Shown here: positions 37,938 through 38,630 of the stretch, in pieces | Layout: every line of letters starts with the position of its first letter | Numbering within the stretch: the first letter of the stretch is position 1 | Source of the DNA: Verrucomicrobiota bacterium | Lineage (GTDB): Bacteria > Verrucomicrobiota > Verrucomicrobiia > Chthoniobacterales > UBA6821 | Assembly (NCBI GenBank): GCA_008933015.1 | Contig: WBXH01000007.1 | Span: forward strand, 1-38,630 | Direction of reading: 5' to 3' | DNA length: 38,630 nt | Notes under the pieces: model-generated | What the model saw: only the letters and a program-made list of their open reading frames with translations | What the model was told of the DNA's origin: nothing | Databases searched by the model: none | Made by a program: the position numbers and the translations under genes

Positions 37938-38630
37938 CAGAGTCAGTCCCTAGGATTGGTTGCGTTCCCTATCTGAACGCCCGCCCGCTTTTGGAAGGAT
38001 TGGAGGGCTGCGTAGCACACGTTAAGAAGATTGTCCCTGCGAAGTTATTTGATCATTATCAGGCAGGCGAGTTTGATGCCGCATTGCTCTCCTCAGTCGA
38101 TGTTATCAGCATGGATGATTCCGAGGTGGTTGACGGGGTTTCGATCTCCTCTAAGGGAGAAGTCCAAAGCGTGGTCATGGCCTATACCAAAGATCTTCAG
38201 GGAATCACCAAGGTAGCCTTAGATCCCTCATCCCATACCTCGAATGCGCTCTTACGAATCGTGCTGGAGGAATTTCATGGAATCTTCCCCGACTATGTCC
38301 AATCCGAATCTATTGAGTTATATAAAAATGCCCGATTGGTGATCGGCGATCCGGCACTTTCTTTGCGAAAACAAGCCCTTGGATCAGATGTCCGATTTCT
38401 CGATTTGGGGGGTGAATGGTTTCGCAATACAGGACTGCCTTTTGTCTTTGCATTATGGGCACTTAAGAAAGATTATACTAATAAAAAGGAAATATCAGAT
38501 TTGCTACGCTCTTGTAAGAACCTTGGATTGTCCCATCGCCGCGAGATCGCAGTCTTGGAAGATGATCCCGACTTTGCCCTGTATTACCTGACCGAGTCGA
38601 TCCGCTACGATTTGGGCGTGGAGGAGAAGC
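37934..38630 (+). CDS. mqnA: Chorismate dehydratase MqnA (3' truncated by window edge)
   Basis: Manual translation from GTG at 37934 (GTGA overlap with mqnE): VTESVPRIGCVPYLNARPLLEGLEGC...PAKLFDHYQAGEFDAALLSSVDVISM...VALDPSSHTSNALLRIVLEEFHGIFPDYV...ARLVIGDPALSLRKQALGSDVRFLDLGGEWFRNTGLPFVFALWALKK. Absent from ORF track. Confidence 0.92.
   Translation, partial: MTESVPRIGCVPYLNARPLLEGLEGCVAHVKKIVPAKLFDHYQAGEFDAALLSSVDVISMDDSEVVDGVSISSKGEVQSVVMAYTKDLQGITKVALDPSSHTSNALLRIVLEEFHGIFPDYVQSESIELYKNARLVIGDPALSLRKQALGSDVRFLDLGGEWFRNTGLPFVFALWALKKDYTNKKEISDLLRSCKNLGLSHRREIAVLEDDPDFALYYLTESIRYDLGVEEK

Noticed and set aside
1-38630. CRISPR array, transposon, prophage or defence island
   Set aside because: No regularly spaced direct repeats, transposase, integrase, phage or recognised defence genes were seen by eye on either strand.

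Overview
A 38.6 kb bacterial chromosomal segment, mostly ordinary core genome. Gene content and composition suggest a Verrucomicrobiota-like host, which is inference only. Recognisable genes include folD (partial), ubiX, rplS-rnhB-yraN, an exbB/tonB-like pair with an OGG-type glycosylase, miaB, a comM-like gene, a sigma-70 factor, recD2, ribD, an rlmD-like gene, uvrA, ileS-lspA, a dodecin, holA, uvrB, and the futalosine-pathway genes mqnE and mqnA (mqnA is partial, starts with GTG and is missing from the ORF track). I saw no tRNA, rRNA, CRISPR array, transposase or clear defence system. The observations most worth following up are: (1) an 894 aa protein that appears to fuse a clan GH-A glycoside hydrolase-like domain, with both catalytic Glu motifs kept, to a GT2 glycosyltransferase with membrane segments; (2) the 183 bp spacer between that gene and comM, which holds three hairpins including a perfect 16 bp inverted repeat and a plus-strand terminator-like stem with no plus-strand gene, making it a candidate orphan ncRNA or palindromic element; (3) an unannotated, frameshifted and stop-interrupted coding remnant at about 18605-18867 (-); (4) an AT-rich island with an outer-membrane barrel protein and an exported VanX-like dipeptidase; (5) short motifs recurring only in intergenic spacers; and (6) a large TPR gene whose signal-peptide region overlaps the end of uvrA out of frame.
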